The position numbers and the translations under genes are program-made. Shown here one piece after another: positions 32,594 through 41,114 of a DNA stretch of 64,000 bases. The notes under the pieces are model-generated. The model was not told the origin of the DNA. It ran no database searches and worked only from the letters and a program-made list of their open reading frames with translations. The stretch lies in the NCBI GenBank assembly GCA_934432675.1, contig CAKRYT010000005.1, forward strand, positions 1 through 64,000, in the 5' to 3' direction. Position 1 is the first letter of the stretch. Each line of letters starts with the position of its first letter. This DNA is from an uncultured Eubacteriales bacterium. GTDB taxonomy: Bacteria; Bacillota; Clostridia; Oscillospirales; CAG-272.

Positions 32594-33470
32594 AACGGAA
32601 AAAAACCGGGTCGAGGGCGGCACGCTCTACCTCGTCGCGACCCCGATCGGCAACCTCGCCGACATGACAGAGCGCGGGGTCAAGGTGCTCACGGAATGTG
32701 ACTTCATTGCCGCGGAGGACACGCGCAACACCGCGGGACTCCTCGCCTATTTCGGCATCAAAAAAGAACTCGTCAGTTACCACGAACACAACAAAAAAAG
32801 CCGCGGCGGGGAGATCGCCACGCGGCTCGAAGGTGGCGAGAGTTGCGCGCTCGTGACCGACGCGGGAATGCCCGCCATCAGCGACCCCGGCGAGGATCTC
32901 GTGCGCCTGTGCGGGGAGCACGGCATCCCCGTGCGCATCGTCCCCGGTGCCTGCGCCGCCGTCTCGGCACTCGCGCTCTCGGGGCTCGCGACCGGTCGTT
33001 TCGCGTTCGAGGGTTTTCTCAGTGCCAACCGGGGCGAGCGCAAAAAACGGCTGGAAGAGATCCGTGCCGAGCGTCGCACGCTGATCTTCTACGAGGCACC
33101 GCACAAACTGCGCGCCACGCTCGCCGACCTGCTCGCCACCTTCGGCGACCGGAAACTCTCGCTCTGCCGGGAACTCACCAAGCGCAACGAGGAAACCGTG
33201 CGTACCACCACGGCGGGGGCAGTCGCCTACTACGAGACGCACGAGCCGCGCGGCGAATACGTCCTCGTCCTCGCAGGCGCAGAGGAGACGACCGGGGAGA
33301 CCTACCGCCCGCCGGTGGACGAAGACCTGCTATCCCTCTCCCCTGCCGCCCACGTGGCGCACTATGAATCCGCGGGGCTCGCCCGCATGGACGCCATCAA
33401 AGCCGCCGCCCGCGACCGCGGGATGACCAAGAGCGAGCTTTACCGGATACTCGCGGCGGACAAGGCGTAA
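32586..33470 (+). CDS. rsmI: 16S rRNA (cytidine-1402-2'-O)-methyltransferase
   Basis: Methylates ribose of C1402 at the ribosome decoding centre. 294 residues with the tetrapyrrole-methylase fold: N-terminal LYLVATPIGNLADMTERG, AAEDTRNTAGLL, ALVTDAGMPAISDPG and FEGFLSANRGERKKRL are all RsmI signatures. It starts inside the end of the preceding gene; the GGAAGG-rich site ends about 13 nt upstream, so translational coupling is likely. Ends before the thrS leader. Confidence 0.95.
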   Translation: MPETEKNRVEGGTLYLVATPIGNLADMTERGVKVLTECDFIAAEDTRNTAGLLAYFGIKKELVSYHEHNKKSRGGEIATRLEGGESCALVTDAGMPAISDPGEDLVRLCGEHGIPVRIVPGACAAVSALALSGLATGRFAFEGFLSANRGERKKRLEEIRAERRTLIFYEAPHKLRATLADLLATFGDRKLSLCRELTKRNEETVRTTTAGAVAYYETHEPRGEYVLVLAGAEETTGETYRPPVDEDLLSLSPAAHVAHYESAGLARMDAIKAAARDRGMTKSELYRILAADKA

Positions 33471-33520
33471 ATGGTTTCGGTACGGGTGGCGTGGGGAACA
33501 AAAAATCCTCGCCTCCCCGC

Positions 33521-33549
33521 TTGACAAGCCGTTTTTTCCGTGCTATACT
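33521..33549 (+). promoter_or_regulatory. Promoter of thrS
   Basis: TTGACA (33521-33526), 17 bp, TATACT (33544-33549), immediately upstream of the T-box leader. Confidence 0.8.
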
Positions 33550-33551
33550 CG

Positions 33552-33746
33552 CAGTATAGGACAAGTCTTACGCGAAAGACGCCAAAGAGAGCCGCGCCAT
33601 GGCTGGGAGCGCGGTGCGGGGACGCGATAAGGTACCACCTATCATGAAAACGGCATACCTAATGAGTGAAACGCTCGGGTGGAACCGTGCAAAGTGTTTT
33701 CTTTGCACCCCGACACAGACAAACTGTGTCGGGGTGCTGTTTTTTC
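33552..33746 (+). promoter_or_regulatory. T-box leader of thrS (threonine)
   Basis: Uncharged tRNA-Thr stabilises an antiterminator and lets thrS be transcribed. The T-box sequence GGGTGGAACC is at 33677-33686. The antiterminator pairs GTGCAAAG (33687-33694) with CTTTGCAC (33701-33708) and GGGT with ACCC around the TGGAACC bulge. The competing terminator is a 14-bp stem, 33705-33718 with 33724-33737, plus a T run. The Stem I region holds ACC Thr codons at 33634-33636 (followed by A) and 33637-33639; the first is the likelier specifier. Confidence 0.9.
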
Positions 33747-33766
33747 AAAAGTAAAGGAGAATTGTT

Positions 33767-35731
33767 ATGGCAATCATTCACATCGTCCGCGGTGCCGACG
33801 AAGCGGACTATTCCGCCTCGGGTGCCGTCACGGTCTATGACGCCGCCCAGGCAGCGGGGCTCATCTCCCGCGATATTCTCGCCGCGAAGGTGGACGGCAA
33901 GGTCGTCGCCCTCTCGACGCCCGTCGAGGGTGACGCACTCGTCACGCTCCTGACCTTCGACGACCCGGAGGGCGCGCACGTCTTCCGTCACACGGCATCG
34001 CACATCCTTGCCCAGGCAGTCAAACGCCTGTACCCCGAGGTCAAACTCACCATCGGCCCCGCCATCGACGACGGTTTCTACTACGACTTTGACGCAGACT
34101 TCTCCTTTACGACGGAGATCCTCGCAAAACTCGAAGCCGAGATGAAGAAGATCGTCAAGGAAAACCTCAAAATCGAGCGGTTTGAACTGCCGCGGGCGGA
34201 GGCTGTCGCCCTCATGAAAAAGGCGGGCGAGCCCTACAAGGTCGAACTCATCGAGGCACTCCCCGAGGGGGAGACGATCTCCTTCTACCGCCAGGGCGAG
34301 TTTACCGACCTGTGCGCGGGTCCGCACCTCTTCTCGACCGGTGCTGTCAAGGCGATCAAACTGACCTCCTGCACGGGTGCCTACTGGCACGGCGATGCCA
34401 AGAACAAGATGCTCCAACGCGTCTACGGCACGGCTTTCCCCACCAAGGATGCCCTGAACGAGCATATCGCACGCCAGGAGGAGGCGCGCAAGCGCGACCA
34501 CAACAAACTCGGGCGCGAGCTCGAATACTTCACGACCGTGGACTACGTCGGTCAGGGGCTGCCCATCCTGCTCCCGAAGGGCGCACGGGTCATACAACTC
34601 CTCCAACGGTTTGTGGAGGACGAGGAACAGAAACGCGGTTGCCTGCTCACCAAGACCCCGCTCTTCGCAAAGCGCGAACTCTACAAGATCTCCGGGCACT
34701 GGGACCACTACCTCGACGGAATGTTCGTCATCGGCGACCCGAACGACGAGACGAAGGAATGCTTCGCCCTGCGCCCGATGACCTGCCCCTTCCAGTACCA
34801 GGTGTACCTCAACCGCAAGCGTTCCTACCGTGAACTCCCGATGCGGCTGACGGAGACCTCGACCCTGTTCCGCAACGAGGACTCCGGCGAGATGCACGGG
34901 CTCATCCGCGTGCGTCAGTTCACCATCTCCGAGGGTCACTACATCCTGCGCCCCGACCAGCTGGAAGACGAGTTCCGCGAGTGCCTCGACCTCGCCAAAT
35001 ATATGCTCGACACCGTGGGGCTGCTGGAAAACTGTACCTTCCGTTTCTCACAGTGGGATCCCGCCAACCCGAAGAACAAGTACGAGGGCACGCCCGAACA
35101 GTGGGAAGAGGCACAGAGCCTCATGGCAAAGATCCTCGACGACCTCGGCGTCAAATACACGATCGGCATCGACGAAGCGGCGTTCTACGGTCCGAAACTC
35201 GACGTGCAGTACAAGAACGTATTTGGCAAAGAGGACACCATCGTCACCATCCAGATCGACCTGCTCCTCGCCAAGCGTTTCGGCATGGAATACACCGACA
35301 GCGACAACTCGCAGAAGAACCCCTATATCATCCACCGTACCTCGCTCGGTTGCTTTGAGCGGACGCTCGCCTATATGATCGAGAAGTTCGCCGGTGCACT
35401 GCCGACCTGGCTGATGCCGACGCAGGTCGTCGTCCTGCCGCTGAACGAAGTGTTCGCCGACTATGCCCGCGGGGTAGCACAGCGTCTGACTGCAAACGGC
35501 GTGCGCGTCGAGGTCGACAACTCCTCCGACACGCTCGGCTACCGTATCCGCCAGGCAAAACTGCAAAAGACCCCGTATATCCTCGTCATCGGGGAGAACG
35601 AAATGAAGAACGGCACGCTGACCGTCAACGACCGCGTGCACGAAAAGCCCTACACCATGGCAGAGGGCGACTTCTTCACCAAGCTCGATACGGAAATCAA
35701 AACCCGCGCGAAGTACCAGAGCGCAGACTGA
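33767..35731 (+). CDS. thrS: Threonine-tRNA ligase
   Basis: Charges tRNA-Thr. 654 residues with TGS domain (1-60), editing domain with HTASHILAQAVK (HxxxH) and the later TSCTGAYWHGD Cys/His site, class II catalytic core: motif 2 TSTLFRNEDSGEMHGLIRVR, the zinc-site residues in RPMTCPFQYQVY and motif 3 PYIIHRTSLGCFERTLAY, then an anticodon-binding domain ending with the NGTLTVNDRV stretch. AAAGGAGAATTGTT precedes the ATG. Controlled by the T-box directly upstream. Confidence 0.97.
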   Translation: MAIIHIVRGADEADYSASGAVTVYDAAQAAGLISRDILAAKVDGKVVALSTPVEGDALVTLLTFDDPEGAHVFRHTASHILAQAVKRLYPEVKLTIGPAIDDGFYYDFDADFSFTTEILAKLEAEMKKIVKENLKIERFELPRAEAVALMKKAGEPYKVELIEALPEGETISFYRQGEFTDLCAGPHLFSTGAVKAIKLTSCTGAYWHGDAKNKMLQRVYGTAFPTKDALNEHIARQEEARKRDHNKLGRELEYFTTVDYVGQGLPILLPKGARVIQLLQRFVEDEEQKRGCLLTKTPLFAKRELYKISGHWDHYLDGMFVIGDPNDETKECFALRPMTCPFQYQVYLNRKRSYRELPMRLTETSTLFRNEDSGEMHGLIRVRQFTISEGHYILRPDQLEDEFRECLDLAKYMLDTVGLLENCTFRFSQWDPANPKNKYEGTPEQWEEAQSLMAKILDDLGVKYTIGIDEAAFYGPKLDVQYKNVFGKEDTIVTIQIDLLLAKRFGMEYTDSDNSQKNPYIIHRTSLGCFERTLAYMIEKFAGALPTWLMPTQVVVLPLNEVFADYARGVAQRLTANGVRVEVDNSSDTLGYRIRQAKLQKTPYILVIGENEMKNGTLTVNDRVHEKPYTMAEGDFFTKLDTEIKTRAKYQSAD

Positions 35732-35741
35732 CAAAAAGACC

Positions 35742-35774
35742 AGCGGAGATGCCGTCACGGCATCTCCGCTTTTT
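35742..35774 (+). terminator. Terminator of thrS
   Basis: Perfect 13-bp stem (35742-35754 with 35758-35770), TCA loop, T5. Confidence 0.9.
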
Positions 35775-35853
35775 GATTTTCGGGGGTTATGAACAATATC
35801 CCGTTGGGGGCGGTGCCATCCGGTGAAAACGATGCCATCCGATGGGGTTGGTG

Positions 35854-36540
35854 TCATTCGGCGGGGTCGGCGGAGGGCTCCCCCGCCCCGTGGCGGCGGG
35901 TCCGGGGTTTCTCCGTCGGGATGAGCGCGCCCGGCGCGCTGCGGGTGAGCGACCAGAAGCGCACGACGAACAGCGCAAACAGGAGCGCGCCGACAAACCC
36001 GCAGGCAAGATCCTCCATCGTGTCGATGAGCCCGGTGTCGTAGAGCCCCGGGAGGACGGTCGGCTTCTGCATGTTGGTGCCGAACGTCCGGTCGCAGGTG
36101 AACTCGATGAATTCCCAGATCACGCCCGCGGCGAGCGCGAAACTCACACCGAAGAGCAGACGCGCACCGGTCGGGCGTTCTTCCCGCTCCTCACGGCACC
36201 TGCCGAGGAGCCCGCACCCGAACGCGCAGAACATGACACCGCTCGTGAGGTGGAGCAGGTTGTCCCACACGGCAATACGCTCGTAGAACGCGCCGACCTC
36301 GCCCAGATACCCCGTCAGCATCAGAAATACGACGGCGACCCCTTCCAGAACGGGCGGCAGGTCCACACGGAAGATCCCCGCCATGAGCCGCGGCACCGCG
36401 AGGCACAGGAGCGCGAGGAGCGCGAGCCCCGTCCGCCGGTAGTCGCCGCGATACAAAAACCAGCCGGAGAGCGCGATGCCGATCAGTGCATGGATCGTAT
36501 AAAGATACCGTACCGTTTTCGTCGCGCGCACTTTTTCCAC
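35854..36540 (-). CDS. Small integral membrane protein of unknown function
   Basis: A 228-residue protein with five or six membrane helices. The middle carries WDNLLHLTSGVMFCAFGCG and, later, GVIWEFIEFTCDRTFG and DTMEDLACGFVGAL. Conserved Asp, His and Glu inside helices recall the YjdF/DUF2238 family, but the match is by eye only. The start is GTG at 36540, supported by AAAGGGGGTGACACC. It has no clear partner: thrS is convergent with it, and the aldolase gene lies upstream on the same strand with its own terminator. Confidence 0.6.
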   Translation of the reverse strand: MEKVRATKTVRYLYTIHALIGIALSGWFLYRGDYRRTGLALLALLCLAVPRLMAGIFRVDLPPVLEGVAVVFLMLTGYLGEVGAFYERIAVWDNLLHLTSGVMFCAFGCGLLGRCREEREERPTGARLLFGVSFALAAGVIWEFIEFTCDRTFGTNMQKPTVLPGLYDTGLIDTMEDLACGFVGALLFALFVVRFWSLTRSAPGALIPTEKPRTRRHGAGEPSADPAE

Positions 36541-36686
36541 GGTGTCACCCCCTTTTTGTGATTAGTCTCCGACCGGCATGCGTGTTTCATACCGGGAAAA
36601 AGCAGGCAGAATATCGGTGATCCCGTTTGCCTTTCGTTTTAATGCATCGAAAACAACAGACGCAAAAGCAACGAAAAAAGAATACA

Positions 36687-36715
36687 AAAGAACGCGGTCA
36701 AAAACCGCGTTCTTT
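36687..36715 (-). terminator. Terminator of fba
   Basis: 12-bp stem AAAGAACGCGGT/ACCGCGTTCTTT (36687-36698 with 36704-36715) with T-rich sequence after it on the minus strand. Confidence 0.85.
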
Positions 36716-36742
36716 CAAAATTCAGTTCGGAAAAACCGGGAC

Positions 36743-37609
36743 TTACGCCTTGCCGACGGAGCCGAAGAGTTCCATCTTTTCTTTCACCGTCGCCTTGATT
36801 GCCTCGCAACCGGGAGCAAGCAGTTTTCTCGGGTCAAAGCCCTTGCCTTCCAGATCCTTGCCTGCCTCGATGTACTTACGGGTAGCATCGGCGAACGCAA
36901 GCTGGCACTCGGTATTGACGTTAATCTTGGCAACGCCGAGGGAAATCGCCTTCTTGATCATATCGGCGGGGATACCCGTACCGCCGTGGAGCACGAGCGG
37001 CATATCGCCCGTCTTCTTCTGTACGGCGTCCAGTGTCTCGAAGGAAAGGCCCTTCCAGTTGGCGGGATACTTGCCGTGGATGTTGCCGATACCGGCAGCG
37101 AGCATCGTCACGCCGAGGTCGGCGATCATCTTGCACTCGTCGGGATCCGCACACTCGCCCATGCCGATAACGCCGTCTTCCTCACCGCCGATGGCACCGA
37201 CCTCCGCTTCAAGGGACAGACCCTTTTCGGCGCAGACCTTGACGAGCTCGGTCGTCTTCGCGACGTTCTCTGCAATCGGGTAATGCGATCCGTCGAACAT
37301 GATGGAGGAGAAACCGGCATCAATGCACTTGTAGCACCCCTCGTAAGTACCGTGGTCGAGGTGGAGCGCGACCGGCACCGTGATGTGCAGCTCATCGATC
37401 ATCGCCTTGACCATGGCGGCGACGGTCTTAAACCCGCACATATACTTGCCTGCCCCCTCGGACACGCCGAGAATCACAGGGGATTTCAGTTCCTCCGCGG
37501 TCAGGAGGATGCTCTTCGTCCATTCCAGATTATTGATGTTGAACTGGCCGACGGCATACTTGCCGGCTTTCGCCTTGGTCAGCATTTCTTTTGCGGATAC
37601 TAACGGCAT
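36743..37609 (-). CDS. fba: Class II fructose-bisphosphate aldolase
   Basis: Zinc enzyme of glycolysis and gluconeogenesis; 288 residues. Family marks: AVGQFNINNLEW, the zinc His pair in ALHLDHGTYEGC, SIMFDGSHYP, EAEVGAIGGEEDGV (metal Glu), GNIHGKYP (His) and VLHGGTGIP followed by INVNTECQLAF for phosphate binding. Closest in style to the Firmicutes FbaA group; a tagatose-bisphosphate aldolase cannot be excluded. The start at 37609 has AAGGAG at 7 nt; an ATG at 37615 is too close to it. It has its own promoter and terminator. Confidence 0.93.
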   Translation of the reverse strand: MPLVSAKEMLTKAKAGKYAVGQFNINNLEWTKSILLTAEELKSPVILGVSEGAGKYMCGFKTVAAMVKAMIDELHITVPVALHLDHGTYEGCYKCIDAGFSSIMFDGSHYPIAENVAKTTELVKVCAEKGLSLEAEVGAIGGEEDGVIGMGECADPDECKMIADLGVTMLAAGIGNIHGKYPANWKGLSFETLDAVQKKTGDMPLVLHGGTGIPADMIKKAISLGVAKINVNTECQLAFADATRKYIEAGKDLEGKGFDPRKLLAPGCEAIKATVKEKMELFGSVGKA

Positions 37610-37649
37610 ATTCATACTCCTTTTGTATGTTTCTTTTTTACCGTACCTT

Positions 37650-37678
37650 ATTCTACACGATTTGCCGCGGAAAATCAA
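37650..37678 (-). promoter_or_regulatory. Promoter of fba
   Basis: TTGATT (37673-37678), 17 bp, TAGAAT (37650-37655) on the minus strand. Confidence 0.65.
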
Positions 37679-37743
37679 TAGTTTTTTCCCTTTCGGGGAA
37701 AAAATCACACCCCGTGCGGGATGAAAAACGCCCTTTGCTCGCC

Positions 37744-37772
37744 TTGACAGGCGCGGCGACAACCGATATAAT
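37744..37772 (+). promoter_or_regulatory. Promoter of the YhaO/YhaN pair
   Basis: Perfect TTGACA (37744-37749), 17 bp, TATAAT (37767-37772). Confidence 0.75.
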
Positions 37773-37812
37773 AGGAACATAAGATTTTGTCGATTCCGGA
37801 GGAGGTTTTTCC

Positions 37813-38871
37813 TTGAAACTGTTGCATACAGCCGACCTGCATCTCGACTCGGTCCTGGAAGCAAATCTCGATGCGGGCCTCGCCGCGGACCGTCGGCGGG
37901 AGTTGCTCCTGACCTTCGGCCGCATGGTGACCTACGCCGCGGACAACGGGGTGTCCGTCTTCCTTATTGCAGGTGACCTCTTCGATACCCCCCACCCCGC
38001 ACCCGACGCAGAGCACTATGTACTCTCCCTCATCGCCGATCATCCGGAGATTGATTTTCTCGTGCTCGGGGGCAACCACGGCGGTGCCTACGCCCCCTAT
38101 GACCCCCCGCGCAACTATCACACGTTTTCCGACCGCGACTACACCGTCTATCGGTACGGCAACGTGACGATCGCCGGGAGTGAGAACAACGCGGCATTCG
38201 GGCTCCTGCCCGCGCTCGATCCCGCCGGTATCAATATCGTCATGCTGCACGGTGCCCTGACCGACAGCACCGCCGATCTCACGGGAATCAATCCGAAATT
38301 CTATCGTGGGCGGAACATTGATTATCTCGCGCTCGGGCACTACCACTCCTATCGGAAAGACGCACTCGACGCGCGCGGCGTCCTTTGCTACTGCGGCACG
38401 CCGGAAGGGCGCGGGTTCGACGAGGTGGGCGAAAAGGGTTTTGTCCTCATCGACACGGCGGGCGACAAACTGTCCTCGGTATTCATCCCCTTTGCCAAGC
38501 GACAGATCCGGCAGGTCACGGTCGATATCAGCCGCCTCTTTAACCAGCGCGACATCGAAAAGGCAGTGACCGCGGCACTCGTCGGCATCCCCGCGAGCGA
38601 CATGGTGCGCGTCACCCTGCGCGGCTATGCCGAGCCGGAAATGCACAAGGATCCGAGACAGATTGCCGCCATGCTGGACGGCAAGTATTTCTTCTCCGAG
38701 GTTCTGGACGAGAGCAACCTTTCCCTGCGCCCGGAAGCATACCGGACGGATATTTCCCTGCGCGGCGAATTCGTCCGCACGGTCATGCAGAGCGGTCTCC
38801 CGCGGCAGGACATGGAGCGTATTATTCAGTGCGGACTGCGCGCACTCGGAGGAGAGGAGCTGCCGGAATGA
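37813..38871 (+). CDS. YhaO-like metallophosphoesterase (SbcD-type nuclease subunit)
   Basis: 352 residues with the calcineurin-like core: LLHTADLHLDS (metal D, H), FLIAGDLFDTP, VLGGNHGG (GNH), VMLHGAL and ALGHYHSYRK (HxH). A C-terminal helical cap follows. It is the partner of the SMC-like ATPase encoded directly after, as in the yhaO-yhaN pair of Bacillus, which acts on DNA ends or repair. The start is TTG at 37813 with GGAGG 7 nt upstream. The last 4 bases overlap the next gene. Confidence 0.88.
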   Translation: MKLLHTADLHLDSVLEANLDAGLAADRRRELLLTFGRMVTYAADNGVSVFLIAGDLFDTPHPAPDAEHYVLSLIADHPEIDFLVLGGNHGGAYAPYDPPRNYHTFSDRDYTVYRYGNVTIAGSENNAAFGLLPALDPAGINIVMLHGALTDSTADLTGINPKFYRGRNIDYLALGHYHSYRKDALDARGVLCYCGTPEGRGFDEVGEKGFVLIDTAGDKLSSVFIPFAKRQIRQVTVDISRLFNQRDIEKAVTAALVGIPASDMVRVTLRGYAEPEMHKDPRQIAAMLDGKYFFSEVLDESNLSLRPEAYRTDISLRGEFVRTVMQSGLPRQDMERIIQCGLRALGGEELPE

Positions 38872-40844
38872 AACTCATCGAATGCTATATCGAGAACTTC
38901 GGTCGGCTCTCGTCGTTCACCTACCGTTTTGATGCCGGTATGAACGTTCTCTGCGAAGAAAACGGTTGGGGCAAGAGTACGTTTGCCGCCTTTATCAAGG
39001 CAATGCTCTACGGCTTCACCCCCACCCGCTCCAAAAATATCACCCAGAACGAACGGCAGAAATACCTGCCGTGGCAGGGGGGCGTCTGCGGCGGGTCCCT
39101 GACCTTTGAGACCGACGACGGCGCGCGCCTGCGCGTTGAGCGCACCTTCGGTGCCAAGGAGTCGCAGGACACCTATCGCCTGTACGACGGGGTGACGGGG
39201 CTCCCCTCCACCGCCTTTTCCGAAAAACTCGGCGAAGAACTGTTCGGCATTGATGCGGCAGGCTACGAGCGATCCACCTATATCTCTGAAAAAATGACCT
39301 CGGACGACGCCAAGGACTACACCGGCATTCAGGCAAAACTGGTGGAGATGCAGGATCTCAGCGACTACAAGATTGCCTGCGACCGTCTCGATAAACAACG
39401 CAGACGCTACTCCGCACAGGGCGGACACGGCCTCATCCCCGACACCGAGGCGGCACTCTCCCGTGCCCGCCGCGAACTCTCCGAGAGTGAAGAGGCACTG
39501 GCGAACACCAACGAACTCGGCAAAAGAAGCCTGGAATTTGAAAGACAACGTCTCGAAAAAGAGGCGGAACTCCGTAACCTGCGCCGTGAGAGGGAGGCAT
39601 CCCTCGCGGCACGGTCCTCCCGCGCATTTGCGGCGCACGCGAAAGATCTGACCGACCGTGTGGGGGAGACGCGGGAGCAGGTGGATGCCTGTGCCGCGCG
39701 CCTGTCCGGCAAAGTGCCGACCCTCGCCGAGGTGGATGAACAGATCCGCCTGCAACGGCGGCTCGCCGAGAGTACCAAGCCGGAACTGCCGACCCGTTCT
39801 CTCCCGCGACTCCTCCCCATCCTCATGTTCATCGCCGGCGTGCTGTTCATCCCCGCCGGGATTCTGCTCGGTCGGGCGGCAAAACTGTTCTTTGCGCTCG
39901 GTCCGATCCTGGGGCTGTTCCTGATCGCCGGAGGTATTATCCTGACGTTCCTCCGCAGGCGGCAGGCGGAGACCCTCGCCGTCATCGAGGCGAGCCGCGC
40001 GGAATACGACAGTACCGCCGCACGGTTGCAGGCCTTTCTCTCGCACTTCCCCGTGGTCCTCGCGGACAAGACCCTCACCGATGACGAAAAGCGGCTGTGG
40101 CGCGTGCGGGAATGGGTAGAGGCTTATCGCCTCGCCGTCCACGACGCGGAGCAGGCGCAGAGCCAGGCGGAGAGTTTCCGCGCGACGCACCCAGAAGCGT
40201 TTGCGCCCGAGCGCGAACTCACCCCCGACGAGCGGTCGGGCGACGAACAGGAACAGGCACTCACACGCGAGATTGATCGTCTTCGCGAAGAACAGGAGCA
40301 ATGCCGCCGACAGATCGCGCGGTTTGCCGCCGATGCGGAGCGTTACACGGAACGCGCGCAGGCAATCGCCTCGCTGGAAGCAAAAAAAGCGGCGTATGAA
40401 AAGAGTTACGAAATCCTGCGTGCAACGATGGATTACCTGAAAGCGGCGCATAACGGGCTGACCACCCGCTATCTCGGGAGCATCCAGCGACATTTCCGCG
40501 ACTACATGAAACTGCTCACCGAGGAGGAGACCGATACTCCCGTCGCGGACGAATATGCGACGGAGGCCTACACCGTGACCCCCGACTTCGGCGTCCAGGT
40601 CACGCGTTTCGGGCAAACGAAACCATCGGACGTGCTCTCCCGCGGCGGGCGCGACCTGGTTGCACTCTGCCTGCGGTTTGCCATTTCGGACGCGCTGTTC
40701 GGCGGAGCCAAGCCCTTTCTCATCCTGGATGACCCCTTCATCAATCTGGATGACGAAAAAGTGAAGTCCGCGATGGAACTCCTCCGCCGCATCGCACGCG
40801 AGCGGCAAATCCTCTACGTCTGCTGCCACACGAGCCGCGCGTAA
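38868..40844 (+). CDS. YhaN-like SMC-family ATPase (SbcC-type)
   Basis: 658 residues. N-terminal Walker A ENGWGKST (about residues 31-38), a long coiled coil, then a pair of closely spaced membrane-like helices in the middle (about residues 310-360: LPILMFIAGVLFIP and ALGPILGLFLIAGGIILTFL), a second coiled coil, and a C-terminal head with signature SRGGRDLVALCLRFAI and Walker B PFLILDDPFINLDD. The membrane hairpin inside the coiled coil is a feature of YhaN rather than of SbcC. ATGA overlap with the nuclease gene implies equal amounts. Confidence 0.85.
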   Translation: MKLIECYIENFGRLSSFTYRFDAGMNVLCEENGWGKSTFAAFIKAMLYGFTPTRSKNITQNERQKYLPWQGGVCGGSLTFETDDGARLRVERTFGAKESQDTYRLYDGVTGLPSTAFSEKLGEELFGIDAAGYERSTYISEKMTSDDAKDYTGIQAKLVEMQDLSDYKIACDRLDKQRRRYSAQGGHGLIPDTEAALSRARRELSESEEALANTNELGKRSLEFERQRLEKEAELRNLRREREASLAARSSRAFAAHAKDLTDRVGETREQVDACAARLSGKVPTLAEVDEQIRLQRRLAESTKPELPTRSLPRLLPILMFIAGVLFIPAGILLGRAAKLFFALGPILGLFLIAGGIILTFLRRRQAETLAVIEASRAEYDSTAARLQAFLSHFPVVLADKTLTDDEKRLWRVREWVEAYRLAVHDAEQAQSQAESFRATHPEAFAPERELTPDERSGDEQEQALTREIDRLREEQEQCRRQIARFAADAERYTERAQAIASLEAKKAAYEKSYEILRATMDYLKAAHNGLTTRYLGSIQRHFRDYMKLLTEEETDTPVADEYATEAYTVTPDFGVQVTRFGQTKPSDVLSRGGRDLVALCLRFAISDALFGGAKPFLILDDPFINLDDEKVKSAMELLRRIARERQILYVCCHTSRA

Positions 40845-40902
40845 AGCGGCCCCGATGGCGGGACGGAACCCGACGGAGTGCAGAAGATCCGTAAAACGCA
40901 AG

Positions 40903-40928
40903 GCGGAGCCCGGTTTCCCGGGCTCCGC
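40903..40928 (+). terminator. Hairpin after the YhaO/YhaN operon
   Basis: 11-bp stem GCGGAGCCCGG/CCGGGCTCCGC with TTTC loop and a weak TCTGTTATTG tail. Resembles the hairpin at 41003. Confidence 0.6.
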
Positions 40929-41002
40929 TCTGTTATTGCAATATGAAAGTGTCCGACGGCGACGCGCCCGTAAAAGCGGCAACGCCGATTACTGAAAATT
41001 GT

Positions 41003-41033
41003 GGGGCGGAGCCTGATGATCAGGCTCCGCCCC
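41003..41033. repeat. Second GC-rich hairpin of the same type
   Basis: 14-bp perfect stem (41003-41016 with 41020-41033) containing GGCGGAGCC/GGCTCCGCC, followed by GTTATTGACCCTATTCAAA. The hairpin at 44229 is followed by CCCTATTCAAA too. It may terminate the NUDIX gene or be a dispersed repeat. The rest of 40845-41114 is featureless. Confidence 0.6.
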
Positions 41034-41114
41034 GTTATTGACCCTATTCAAAATCCTGCGGCAACGCACCGCATGCAAACGGCGGCGTACCGTGCACCGG
41101 GGAGGCAGACCGTG

